Part shown: positions 34,321-42,472 of the stretch, in pieces
How the letters are laid out: each line of letters starts with the position of its first letter
Position numbering within the stretch: position 1 is the first letter of the stretch
Source of the DNA: UBA8190 sp003453695
GTDB taxonomy: Bacteria > Actinomycetota > Acidimicrobiia > Acidimicrobiales > UBA8190
Length of the DNA stretch: 64,000 bases
Direction of reading: 5' to 3'
NCBI GenBank assembly: GCA_036796975.1
Contig: DAIRBY010000016.1
Coordinates: 1-64,000, forward strand
The notes under the pieces: model-generated
What the model was told of the DNA's origin: nothing
The model's database searches: none
The model's input: only the letters and a program-made list of their open reading frames with translations
Program-made: the position numbers and the translations under genes

Positions 34321-36015
34321 ATGGCTCGACTGTTCCATGCGAAGGGGACGCGAGGTCGTCGTCGTCTGACCGCTGGAGTGGTGACACTCGGAGCTTCAGC
34401 GGCGATGACGATCGCGCTCGTCACTTCCGGCGGGGTGGCTTCAGCGTCGCCTGCGTACGCGGCGTACTCGGTGAACGTCACCGGAGCTGGGCTCAACCTG
34501 AACCTGTTCGGCAACAAGCTGGCCGGCGGCAACTCGTTCGCCTGCGCCAACTATGGCTCGCCGCAACAGAAGAACCTCGACGGCAACGGCAACGCCACCG
34601 CCTGCGACAGCACCAAGGGCGGAACGCCAGCTATGGCCTACGCCCAGGGCGAGGGCACGCTGCTGACGTCTTCGGGCCTGCACGGCCTCCAGACGGCGAG
34701 CGCTACATCCCCTGGCGCGACCGGCACACCCACGCCCGCATCGGGCAAGGACGGCTTCGTGTGCTCGCAGCTGAGCAGCGGCGGCTTCCAGGGGCAAAAT
34801 GGCGTCGGGCTGGACTTCGGCGTGTCCTGTGCCCAGGCCACCGCCTCGTTGGACGGCGCCGGCAACCCGACGGCGGAGGCCACCGGTGACGTGGTGCACG
34901 TGGGCGTCGACCTGAGCGGCATCCTCGCCGGGCTCGCCAACGGCGGCTCCGCTTCGACTGGCGCACAGGACCTGTGCAACCAGGCCTCCGGCCAGAACCA
35001 GCAGGTCGGCCAGCTGTTCAACGGCATCTGCCAGGCCCTGGGCAGCATCGGCAGCGGCGGAGCCAATCAGGCCCCCGCTCCCATCGGAGGGTTGTTCGAC
35101 GGCATCAGCCAGGCTCTCCAGGACCTGCGCGACGTCGCCACCAACGACACGGTGCCCTGCCCGCTCTACCCGAGCACCACGGCGCCGGCTTCGGTGTGCC
35201 TCGAGGTGGGCCCGGCTCAGAGCAAGATCGCCACGGCCAGCGACGGCACGGTGACCGCTACGGCGCTCGGCGAGACCGCTGAGATCGACGTGCTCCCCGG
35301 CGTGGGCTGCACGGCCGGTACCAGCCTGGCGACGTGCGCACTCAACGACGCCAGCAATGTCGGCAACGAGGCCCACAACCCGACAGCTGCTCCCCTCATC
35401 ACGGTGAAGGTGGGACCTTCAAATTGCACCGAGACGCTGAGCCCGACCGACGCCACTTGGAAGACGTCGAGCTACGCCTCGCTGGTGGATGTGGACCTGA
35501 ACATCCCGGGTGACAACATCCCGATCCACATCCCCGGTGCGTCGGGGTCGGGCCAGACCTTCGCCAACAACACGCCTCTGCAGGGCACCCTCGAGATCGC
35601 CAACGCTTCGTCGGCCGCCCCCGTGGGTGACTCTGCCGGCTGTACCGGCGACTCGCTGACCCTGTCGCTCCTCGAGAACAGCATGTTCCCGGGCGGCAGC
35701 ACCACCCCGGGTCAGGGAGCCATCAACGTGCACCTCGGCAGCTCCAACGCCGGCGCCAACGCCCAGGGACCAGCCGGACCGGCCACACAGCCCAATGGCT
35801 CCGGCCCCCCTGCGGCCGGTCCTGGTCCGAGCGGACCTGGCCCGGTCGCCACCTCGGCAGCCACGTCACCGACCGCAGTGCACACCGGTGAATGGTGGTC
35901 CGGGTCCCTGCCCCTGCTCGCCATCCTCGCCGCCCTCGGCGGTGGGCTGATCGGCTGGCCGAGGCTGCGTCGGTTGCCCATGGTGGCGAGGCTCGTCACC
36001 CGGAGCAGCCGGTAA
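34321..36015 (+). CDS. Secreted cell-surface protein with sortase-like sorting signal
   Basis: A 564-residue exported protein. The signal peptide (Arg-rich start, hydrophobic core at about 18-40) is probably cleaved near AYA-AY at residue 47. The mature part is Gly/Ser/Ala/Asn-rich with scattered Cys residues and shows no catalytic domain I recognise. The C-terminus is a sorting signal: AVHTG at 519-523, a hydrophobic helix (GSLPLLAILAALGGGLIGW) and a basic tail PRLRRL...RSSR. A Pro/Gly/Ser spacer (about 475-510) precedes it, as expected for a wall-spanning region. A sortase gene follows 31 bases downstream, so it is the probable substrate. Confidence 0.8.
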   Translation: MARLFHAKGTRGRRRLTAGVVTLGASAAMTIALVTSGGVASASPAYAAYSVNVTGAGLNLNLFGNKLAGGNSFACANYGSPQQKNLDGNGNATACDSTKGGTPAMAYAQGEGTLLTSSGLHGLQTASATSPGATGTPTPASGKDGFVCSQLSSGGFQGQNGVGLDFGVSCAQATASLDGAGNPTAEATGDVVHVGVDLSGILAGLANGGSASTGAQDLCNQASGQNQQVGQLFNGICQALGSIGSGGANQAPAPIGGLFDGISQALQDLRDVATNDTVPCPLYPSTTAPASVCLEVGPAQSKIATASDGTVTATALGETAEIDVLPGVGCTAGTSLATCALNDASNVGNEAHNPTAAPLITVKVGPSNCTETLSPTDATWKTSSYASLVDVDLNIPGDNIPIHIPGASGSGQTFANNTPLQGTLEIANASSAAPVGDSAGCTGDSLTLSLLENSMFPGGSTTPGQGAINVHLGSSNAGANAQGPAGPATQPNGSGPPAAGPGPSGPGPVATSAATSPTAVHTGEWWSGSLPLLAILAALGGGLIGWPRLRRLPMVARLVTRSSR

Positions 36016-36045
36016 CCCTCGGGAAAAAGGTGCGGGGGGTGCACG

Positions 36046-37110
36046 GTGTTCAGCTGGACAAGAGTGTTAGTCGGGCTCGTCCTGGTATGGGGCGCACTCG
36101 GCGTACTCGGATACCGGCTGGGGTGGCAGATCCACTCCAGCCGGGGGCAGGACGCCCTGCTGCGGTCGGCGAACCATTCGCTCGACCGCAGCAGGGGCAA
36201 GCCCTGCACGCAGAGCGCGCCGGCGAGTGACGGCCAGCTCGCCGGGGTGCTCGCCATGCCCAAGCTGAACGTCACCGCCCCGGTGGAGCAGGGCATCGAC
36301 GACGCAGAGCTGAACGTCGCCGTCGGACACGCTGACTCCACGCCGCTCCCCGGCGTTGCCGGAACTTCCGTGCTCCTGGCGCATGACGTGAGCTACTTCG
36401 CCAACATCAACCAGCTCGTCCCGGGCGACGTCGTCAACTACCAGGACGGGTGTGTCACCGACGTCTTCCAGGTCGTCGGCCACACCATCGTCCAGGCCGG
36501 GGCACCGGTCCCGCAGCTGTCGGGCACCGCCCTCGTCCTCGACACGTGCTGGCCGACGAACGCCCTGTGGTACACGCCAAACCGGTACCTGGTCGAGGCG
36601 CAGGAGGTCAGCGTGAAGACCTCCAAGACCGCGCCCAACAGCGTGGCGCAGACGTGGCCCACGGGTTACGCGTCGACGGCGCCGGCTCCGCTGGTCGCCC
36701 AGGGACTGACGTTGGCGCAGAACGAAGCGCCCATGGGCACGCTCGTGCTGAACGGCACGCCGAGCAACGCCTGGGCCCAGTCGCCGGCACCGCTGGCGGT
36801 TGAAGAGGCCGGGCTGGCCGCCTACTTCGGTGGACTCAAGGCGGCCGACCAGCATCATGCCGATTGGTGGAGCGCACTGGCGCCTGGGGTCGCCATGCCG
36901 ACACCGCTGTCGGGTGCCTGGGTGTCGGGACACGACTCCCCGCTCGACGTCACCATCACCGCCCAGGGGACGACGCCGACTGCGGTCACACTCAGCACGC
37001 TCGTCACCCTGTCGGGCGGAGCGGCTCCTGGTCGTTACCAGGAGACCATCACCGAAGCGATTCACGGACTCACTGTCACCATTGCGAATTGGGAGGTAAG
37101 TCATGGTTAG
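36046..37110 (+). CDS. Sortase family transpeptidase with C-terminal extension
   Basis: A 354-residue membrane protein. One N-terminal helix (about 5-27) is followed by a sortase domain: LAMPKLNVTAPVEQG, then VLLAHDVSYFANINQLVPGD with the catalytic His113, VLDTCWP with Cys168, and Arg180 in PNRYLVEA. This matches the sortase His-Cys-Arg triad although AHDVS and DTC differ from the usual GHR and TTC. Residues about 190-354 form an extra extracellular Thr/Ala-rich domain not found in normal sortases. It presumably anchors the product of the upstream gene. GTG start; the end overlaps the next gene. Confidence 0.82.
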   Translation: MFSWTRVLVGLVLVWGALGVLGYRLGWQIHSSRGQDALLRSANHSLDRSRGKPCTQSAPASDGQLAGVLAMPKLNVTAPVEQGIDDAELNVAVGHADSTPLPGVAGTSVLLAHDVSYFANINQLVPGDVVNYQDGCVTDVFQVVGHTIVQAGAPVPQLSGTALVLDTCWPTNALWYTPNRYLVEAQEVSVKTSKTAPNSVAQTWPTGYASTAPAPLVAQGLTLAQNEAPMGTLVLNGTPSNAWAQSPAPLAVEEAGLAAYFGGLKAADQHHADWWSALAPGVAMPTPLSGAWVSGHDSPLDVTITAQGTTPTAVTLSTLVTLSGGAAPGRYQETITEAIHGLTVTIANWEVSHG

Positions 37111-37855
37111 CGGCGTGTTGCACAATGCGTGCTTGCGCATGGACGAAGAGGGCGCCGGGCTCGACGACCTCTTGTCACCCTCGGGTATCCACCGGTGGAT
37201 GGGCCGGGGCGGCATCGCCATCGGCGGGGCTGCCAGCCTGCTCGTCGGCGCCGTGTTCGGCGGGATCCTGGAGAGCGTCCCCGTGCTCCTGCCCCCGCCG
37301 GCGGCTGCCGTCTCGTCGCCCCACATCGACTCGGGCGGCGGTGCCGGCCTGCCCGCCAACACGCCCTGGACCCTCGCTGCCAACGCCGTGCCCGCCGCCC
37401 AGGCGGTCGTCCCGCAGCCGGCGCCGGCCATCGGCGCCCCGGCCGGCAGCAACTTCACGAGCGTGCCCACGCCCTCGCTCGGCGGCAAGTCCGCAGGGGG
37501 GGGCACGGTCACCCAGGCCGGGACCGGGAGCTCCGGTGGCGGCGTGCTGGGCAGCGGGGGCAGCGTCGGCGGATCGACGCCTTCGGTCCCGAGCAGCCCG
37601 ACCAACCCTCCGCCCTCGTCCACCGGCGGGGTCCTCGGGACGGTGCAGGGCGTGGTGTCCAACCCCGGTGGAGCGGTCAGCAACCCGGTGGGCACGGTCA
37701 CCAACGTCGTGAACGGCGTGACCGGCGTCACCCAGACGCTGACCACGCCGACCAGCTCGCCCTCGAGCTCCACATCGTCCGGCACATCGTCCACGGGCAC
37801 GCTGAGCACGGTCACGACCACACTGACCAACACCACGTCGTCTCTCGGTCTGTAA
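37103..37855 (+). CDS. Membrane-anchored low-complexity surface protein
   Basis: A 250-residue protein without a recognised domain. A short cytoplasmic N-terminus (about 36 residues, acidic) precedes one membrane helix (about 37-58). The remainder is an extracellular Ser/Thr/Gly/Pro tail with phrases such as GVLGTVQGVVSNPGG and VGTVTNVVNGVTG that resemble the tail of the sigma factor at 32575-33861. The ATG overlaps the sortase end by 8 bases, so it belongs to the sortase operon. It may be a wall spacer, a partner of the sigma tail, or a sortase accessory; this is inference. Confidence 0.7.
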   Translation: MVSGVLHNACLRMDEEGAGLDDLLSPSGIHRWMGRGGIAIGGAASLLVGAVFGGILESVPVLLPPPAAAVSSPHIDSGGGAGLPANTPWTLAANAVPAAQAVVPQPAPAIGAPAGSNFTSVPTPSLGGKSAGGGTVTQAGTGSSGGGVLGSGGSVGGSTPSVPSSPTNPPPSSTGGVLGTVQGVVSNPGGAVSNPVGTVTNVVNGVTGVTQTLTTPTSSPSSSTSSGTSSTGTLSTVTTTLTNTTSSLGL

Positions 37856-37875
37856 CGGTCCCCATCTCGGTCGCC

Positions 37876-37920
37876 GGTCTCCGGGCGTCCGGCAGGAGAC
37901 CCCCGTCCCCCGCACGGGGG
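37876..37920 (+). terminator. Overlapping stem-loops after the surface operon
   Basis: GGTCTCC (37876-37882) pairs with GGAGACC (37895-37901), and CCCCCGT (37900-37906) pairs with ACGGGGG (37914-37920). They share two bases, so the structures are alternative. Located 20 bases after the preceding stop. No T-tract follows, so termination is only possible. Confidence 0.35.
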
Positions 37921-38070
37921 CCCGGTCGCCGCGCGTGTTCCGTGTCCGTGAGTGGGCGAGGACCAAAGACCGGTACCGATAACCAGCCCGACGGGAGGCT
38001 CCGGGGGCGGCTCACCTGCCCCCCGAGGCCGGCTCCGGGGTCCTCCCCCGGGCTCAGGTGTGCAAATTGC

Positions 38071-38086
38071 GTGGTCAGGCGACCAC
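38071..38086. promoter_or_regulatory. Candidate operator upstream of the mce operon
   Basis: Perfect inverted repeat GTGGTC-AGGC-GACCAC. It overlaps the -35 position of the -10-like TAACGT at 38103, the expected place for a repressor site. The binding protein is unknown; no TetR or GntR gene adjoins it. Confidence 0.4.
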
Positions 38087-38102
38087 AAGGCGACATGAAC
38101 AG

Positions 38103-38108
38103 TAACGT
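38103..38108 (+). promoter_or_regulatory. -10 element (TAACGT) for the mce operon
   Basis: TAACGT fits the TANNNT form seen elsewhere in the window and lies 17 bases after the inverted repeat. It would give a leader of about 140 bases before the first permease gene. Confidence 0.35.
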
Positions 38109-38255
38109 TCTTCTGATGCGGGGCCGGTGGGTATGTCATCGGTCGCCAAGAGGCCGGAAGGCGGGGCCGGCCAGTGGGGGCGTGGCGCCTGCTGGGCAGG
38201 CAACCCGCTCGTTCGACGCGCCGGATGCGCCAGCGGCGTGGGAAGGGGGTGAGCG

Positions 38256-39050
38256 GTGGCAGCGGTGACCACGCCGATCGGCGACAAGGTCACCAACCTG
38301 GTCCGGGAGATCGGGACCATGTTCGCCGTCGCCCTCGAAGCGGTCCGCCTCCTGTTCCGGCGGGGGCTGCCGATGGCCGAGTTCCTCGACCAGTGCTGGT
38401 TCCTGGCCCGCGTCACCACGCTGCCCCTCATCCTGGTGTCGATCCCCTTCGGCATCGTGATCGCTCTCGAGGTCGGCGGGCTGCTGTCGCAGATCGGCGC
38501 CCAGAGCCAGCTGGGCGCGGCCATGGTGCTGGCCGTGGTGCGCGAGCAGGCCCCGGTGGCCACCGCCCTGCTCATCGCCGGCGCCGGCGGCTCGGCCATG
38601 TGCGCCGATCTGGGATCGAGGCGTATACGCGACGAGCTCGACGCCATGGAGGTCATGGCGGTCAACCCACTGCACCGGCTCGTGCTGCCCCGTCTCCTCG
38701 CCGCCACCGTCATCGCCGTGCTGCTCGACGGCGTGGTGAGCGCGGCGGGCATCGCCGGTGGCCTCTACTTCGGCACCCACTCCATCCACATCACGACGAG
38801 CAGCTTCTTCGCCACCTTCTCGGAGCTGAGCCAGCTGGCCGACCTCTGGATGGCGCTGTTCAAGGCGGCGGTGTTCGGCTTCCTGGCCGCCATGGTGGCT
38901 TGCTACAAGGGCCTGTCGGCCAAGGGCGGCCCCAAGGGTGTGGGCGACGCCGTGAACCAAGCCGTCGTCATCACCTTCGTCCTCGCCTTCTTCGTGAACT
39001 TCGTCCTCACCGTCGTGTACTTCAACTTCATCCCCCAGAAGGCCATCTGA
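38256..39050 (+). CDS. MlaE/YrbE family ABC permease (YrbEA-like)
   Basis: First permease of the mce importer, 264 residues. It has the MlaE domain with several membrane helices (FLARVTTLPLILVSIPFGIVIAL, AAMVLAVVREQAPVATALLIAGAGG, FVLAFFVNFVLTVVYFNF) and the conserved coupling segment IRDELDAMEVMAVNP. GTG start preceded by GGAAGGGGG. The stop overlaps the ATG of the second permease by one base, so the two are translated together and likely form a heterodimer. Confidence 0.93.
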   Translation: MAAVTTPIGDKVTNLVREIGTMFAVALEAVRLLFRRGLPMAEFLDQCWFLARVTTLPLILVSIPFGIVIALEVGGLLSQIGAQSQLGAAMVLAVVREQAPVATALLIAGAGGSAMCADLGSRRIRDELDAMEVMAVNPLHRLVLPRLLAATVIAVLLDGVVSAAGIAGGLYFGTHSIHITTSSFFATFSELSQLADLWMALFKAAVFGFLAAMVACYKGLSAKGGPKGVGDAVNQAVVITFVLAFFVNFVLTVVYFNFIPQKAI

Positions 39051-39979
39051 TGCCGGCCCCCGCACCGCCTCCGCCTCCTCCTCCTCCTCCTCCTGACGGG
39101 GCCACGGCGCTGGCGCCCTCCCCGGTGTCCTCGCCGCGCGCCGAGGCCGCCCGTCGTCGGGCCGAGGCGGTCGGCGCCGGCGCCGCCAACGTGGCCGACC
39201 AGGCCTTCGACCAGCTGTCCTTCTACGCCAAGTGCCTGGTCCAGCTGCCCCGCGGGCTCAAGTACCGCCGCGAGATCACCGCCCTCGTCTCCGACATCAC
39301 CATCGGCACGGGCGCCCTCGTGATCGGCGGCGGGATGTTCTTCGTCGTCATGAGCATCTCGTTCTTCACCGGCACCGAGGTGGGGCTGGAGGGTTTCACC
39401 GGCCTGCAGCAGATCGGGGCCCAGGCGTTCGTGGGCGTGATCTCGTCGTTGGCCAACACCCGGGAGATCACCCCGCTCGTGGCCGGCGTGGCGCTCGCCG
39501 CCCAGGTGGGTGCCGGCTTCACGGCCCAGCTCGGCGCCATGCGCATCTCGGAGGAGATCGACGCCCTCGAGGTCATGGGCATCGACAGCTTCGTCTACCT
39601 GGTGACGACGAGAGTGTGGGCCGCCCTCATCACCATGATCCCGCTGTACCTGGCGGCGCTGTTCGCCTCGTATCTGGCCACGGGCCTGGTGGTGACCAAG
39701 TTCTTCGGGCTCTCCGCCGGCGTGTACCAGCACTACTTCCAGCTCTTCCTGCCCCCCATCGACATCCTCTATTCGTTCGTGAAGGCCATGGTGTTCGCCA
39801 TCGCCGTCACCATCATCCACTGCTACTACGGGTACCGGGCCACGGGCGGGCCTGCCGGGGTGGGCGTGGCGGCCGGGCGCGCCATCCGCATCTCCATCAT
39901 CGTCGTGGTGCTGCTCAACCTGCTGTTGTCCACGGTGATGTTCGGCGGCGCCAGCGCCACGGCGAGGTTGGTCGGATGA
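39050..39979 (+). CDS. MlaE/YrbE family ABC permease (YrbEB-like)
   Basis: Second permease, 309 residues. A Pro-rich N-terminus (a run of about ten Pro) and an Arg/Ala helix precede the MlaE domain. The coupling segment is ISEEIDALEVMGIDSFVYL, and helices such as ALVIGGGMFFVVMSISFF and ISIIVVVLLNLLLSTVMF are clear. The last four bases overlap the first MCE gene. The Pro-rich extension is unusual and may be cytoplasmic. Confidence 0.93.
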   Translation: MPAPAPPPPPPPPPPDGATALAPSPVSSPRAEAARRRAEAVGAGAANVADQAFDQLSFYAKCLVQLPRGLKYRREITALVSDITIGTGALVIGGGMFFVVMSISFFTGTEVGLEGFTGLQQIGAQAFVGVISSLANTREITPLVAGVALAAQVGAGFTAQLGAMRISEEIDALEVMGIDSFVYLVTTRVWAALITMIPLYLAALFASYLATGLVVTKFFGLSAGVYQHYFQLFLPPIDILYSFVKAMVFAIAVTIIHCYYGYRATGGPAGVGVAAGRAIRISIIVVVLLNLLLSTVMFGGASATARLVG

Positions 39980-41244
39980 GCCGCCGGATCCTGCGCCTGC
40001 TGGCCGTGGTGGTCTCCGCGGCGGTGGCCATCGCCGGGGTCGTGGTCATCGTCAAGGCCGCCGACGGCGCCTTCTCGGGCTCGTACGCCCTGAGCGGGTT
40101 GTTCAAGAACTCGGGCGAGGGGCTGCAGCCGGGGGCGGAGGTCACCTACCGGGGCGTGCAGGTGGGCCGGGTCACCAGCGTCGCCCTGCACAGCGGGCGG
40201 GCCAAGGTGACCATGGCCATCGACCACAACTTCAAGGTCCCCGCCGACGCCACCGCCACCATCCTGCCCATCAATGTGTTCGGCGCCGACAACGTGGCCT
40301 TCACCTTCCCCTCCGGTGACCCGCCCAATTATCTGCACGACGGCGCCACCATCACCCACACGTCGGTGTCGCCCGACATCCAGGACCTGTTCGCCGCCGC
40401 CGACCCGCTGCTGGCCCAGATCGACGTGCCCGACCTGCAAACGGTGATCTCCAACCTGGCCCAGGCCTCGGAGAACGAGGGGCCCACCATCGCCGCCAGC
40501 ATCGACGAAGGGGTCAAGCTGGCCAACTTCCTCGACAACACCCTTCCCCAGCAGCTGAGCGCGCTCGACTCGCTGAACGGGTTCGTCTCGGCCCTGGCGC
40601 CGACCGCCTCTTCCTTCAACGCCATCGCCGTCGCCTCCAACACGGCCCTGCCCGCCTTCAATTCCCAGGCCGCCGCCTATCAGAAGCTGCTCCAGACCCT
40701 CCAGCCCTTCGCCGAGAACTTCGCCCAGTTCCTGGCGGCGTACCACCCCGACATCACGACGCTGCTGTCGGCCGGGGACAACGTGGCCCGGGTCCTGCTC
40801 GTGCAGCGCCAGGACATCGGCCAGGTGCTGTCGGGGCTGGCCGTCTACCTGACCAAGTTCGCCAACTCCGTCGACCCGGCCGAGGTGCTCCCCGACGGTT
40901 CGCACTTCGGCTACTTCCACACCTTCATCCTGCTGTCGGACCTGAACACCCTGGTGTGCTCGATGCTCGCCCCCGCCCAGCCGGGGCTGTCGTTCCTCTC
41001 CCCGCTGCAGCAGGCGCTCTCCGGTGCCGGCACCCCGCTCAACTGCTCGAGTCAGATCGCCGCCTTCAACGCCGCTCAGGCCTCGGGCCAGCCCGCGTCG
41101 CCGACCTCCACCACGAACCAGGCGGCGGGCAATTTGTCGACCCAGACCTACGAAGGCCTGGCCCAGCCGCAGCCGGCGCCACAACCACAGCAGCAAAGTG
41201 GGCTGGGCGGCTTCATCAACCAGTTGTTGGGCGGTGCCCTGTGA
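39976..41244 (+). CDS. MCE family protein (MceA position)
   Basis: A 422-residue MCE protein that, with five others, builds the hexameric extracytoplasmic lipid conduit. The N-terminal membrane helix is at about 6-28, the MCE domain at about 36-115 (FKNSGEGLQPGAEVTYRGVQVGRV, NVFGADNVAFTFPSG), then a helical region rich in Gln/Ala, and a Gln/Pro/Ser tail. It starts within the last codons of the permease gene, so it is translationally coupled. Position in the operon, not sequence, gives the A label. Confidence 0.92.
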   Translation: MSRRILRLLAVVVSAAVAIAGVVVIVKAADGAFSGSYALSGLFKNSGEGLQPGAEVTYRGVQVGRVTSVALHSGRAKVTMAIDHNFKVPADATATILPINVFGADNVAFTFPSGDPPNYLHDGATITHTSVSPDIQDLFAAADPLLAQIDVPDLQTVISNLAQASENEGPTIAASIDEGVKLANFLDNTLPQQLSALDSLNGFVSALAPTASSFNAIAVASNTALPAFNSQAAAYQKLLQTLQPFAENFAQFLAAYHPDITTLLSAGDNVARVLLVQRQDIGQVLSGLAVYLTKFANSVDPAEVLPDGSHFGYFHTFILLSDLNTLVCSMLAPAQPGLSFLSPLQQALSGAGTPLNCSSQIAAFNAAQASGQPASPTSTTNQAAGNLSTQTYEGLAQPQPAPQPQQQSGLGGFINQLLGGAL

Positions 41245-41257
41245 CGAGGAGGGCGCG

Positions 41258-42472
41258 GTGAGCACCTGGACGCGACTTCGCCACTGGGTGCGCCACAGCG
41301 GAGTGCTGCACCCGACCACGCTCAAGGTGGCCACCTTCGCCGTGGTGTGCCTCCTGATCCTGGCCGCCCTGGCCGCCAAGATCGGCAACATCTCGTTCTT
41401 CTCGCACCGGGTGAGCTACTCGGTGGACCTGGCCGACGCCACCGGGTTGCAGCCCCCGGCCGAGGTGAAGATCGCCGGGGTATCGGTGGGCCAGGTGAGC
41501 GGGGTCCAGGTGCAGCGGGCGCATGCCCTCGTCACCTTCAGCGTGAACTCCGACGTCAAGCTCCCCGCCGACACCGAAGCCGGCATCCAGTGGGCGAACG
41601 TGCTGGGCCAGGACTATCTGTACCTGTACCCGGGACACTCGACGCGCTCGTTGCGTCCGGGCGCCACCATTCCGCTGTCGGCCAACGTGGCCGGGCCCAA
41701 CATCGGCGCGCTGCTCAATTCGCTCGGCCCGCTCCTGGGCGCGCTGCGGCCCCAGCAGGCCAACCAGGTGGTGGAGGCCTTCGCCAGCGCCCTCCAGGGC
41801 GACGAAGGCCAGGTCGACCAGCTCATCCAGAACGCGGCCGCCGTGTCGCAGACCGTCGGCTCCGTCGACACCCAGGTGGGGCAGGTGGTCGACAACATGA
41901 ACGCCGTGTTCTCGGCGCTGTCGTCGCGCAGCTCGGACCTCGGCGCCGTCATCAGCAACCTGGACACGGTCACCCAGTCACTGGCCGGCCGCAACACCCT
42001 GTTGGACCAGACCGTGAGCAACCTGGGCCAGGTGGCCCAGGAGGTGGCCACCTTGGAGGGCGACACCCACGGTTCGCTCTCCTCGGCCATCAACGACCTG
42101 GAAGCCGTGTCCGCCGACATCCAGAACCACCAGAGCGCCCTGAGCCGGGGGTTGGGCACCCTCGGGTCGGGGCTGGCGCCGTACGTGGACATCTCGGACT
42201 ACGGCCAGTGGTTCCAGGTCCAGCTCGTCTACACCTGTCTCGCCGACGAGACGGTGTGCAGCTACTACGAGCCCACCAACGCCCCCGCCGGTGCCGGCCC
42301 GCTGGGGAGCCCGCCCTCTTCGGGGGTGCCCAGCCCGGCCAACGGCTCCGGCCCGCTGGGCGCCCTGGCTGGGGCGAGCGGCGCCGGGGCTCCGGCGTCG
42401 CCCACTGCCAGCGTGGGAGACGTCCTCAACATGGTGGCGGGCCAGGGCAACTTCCTCGGGAGCGCGTCGTGA
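41258..42472 (+). CDS. MCE family protein (MceB position)
   Basis: A 404-residue MCE protein. A membrane helix at about 23-43 (VATFAVVCLLILAALAA) is followed by the MCE domain: LADATGLQPPAEVKIAGVSVGQV and WANVLGQDYLYLYPG. The helical C-terminal half contains regular Gln/Val/Asn heptads (SVDTQVGQVVDNMNAVFS). A low-complexity Pro/Gly/Ser tail ends it. GTG 41258 has GAGGAGGG just upstream, so this gene also has its own strong binding site. Confidence 0.92.
   Translation: MSTWTRLRHWVRHSGVLHPTTLKVATFAVVCLLILAALAAKIGNISFFSHRVSYSVDLADATGLQPPAEVKIAGVSVGQVSGVQVQRAHALVTFSVNSDVKLPADTEAGIQWANVLGQDYLYLYPGHSTRSLRPGATIPLSANVAGPNIGALLNSLGPLLGALRPQQANQVVEAFASALQGDEGQVDQLIQNAAAVSQTVGSVDTQVGQVVDNMNAVFSALSSRSSDLGAVISNLDTVTQSLAGRNTLLDQTVSNLGQVAQEVATLEGDTHGSLSSAINDLEAVSADIQNHQSALSRGLGTLGSGLAPYVDISDYGQWFQVQLVYTCLADETVCSYYEPTNAPAGAGPLGSPPSSGVPSPANGSGPLGALAGASGAGAPASPTASVGDVLNMVAGQGNFLGSAS

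Larger units (their letters stand above)
37856..38255. other. Intergenic region ahead of the mce operon
   Basis: 400 bases without a credible gene. It contains stacked inverted repeats near the 5' end (37876-37920), the 8-base palindrome CGGTACCG at about 37971, an AT-richer patch with an inverted repeat at 38071-38086 and a -10-like TAACGT at 38103, then about 140 bases of untranslated leader before GTG 38256. Confidence 0.6.
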
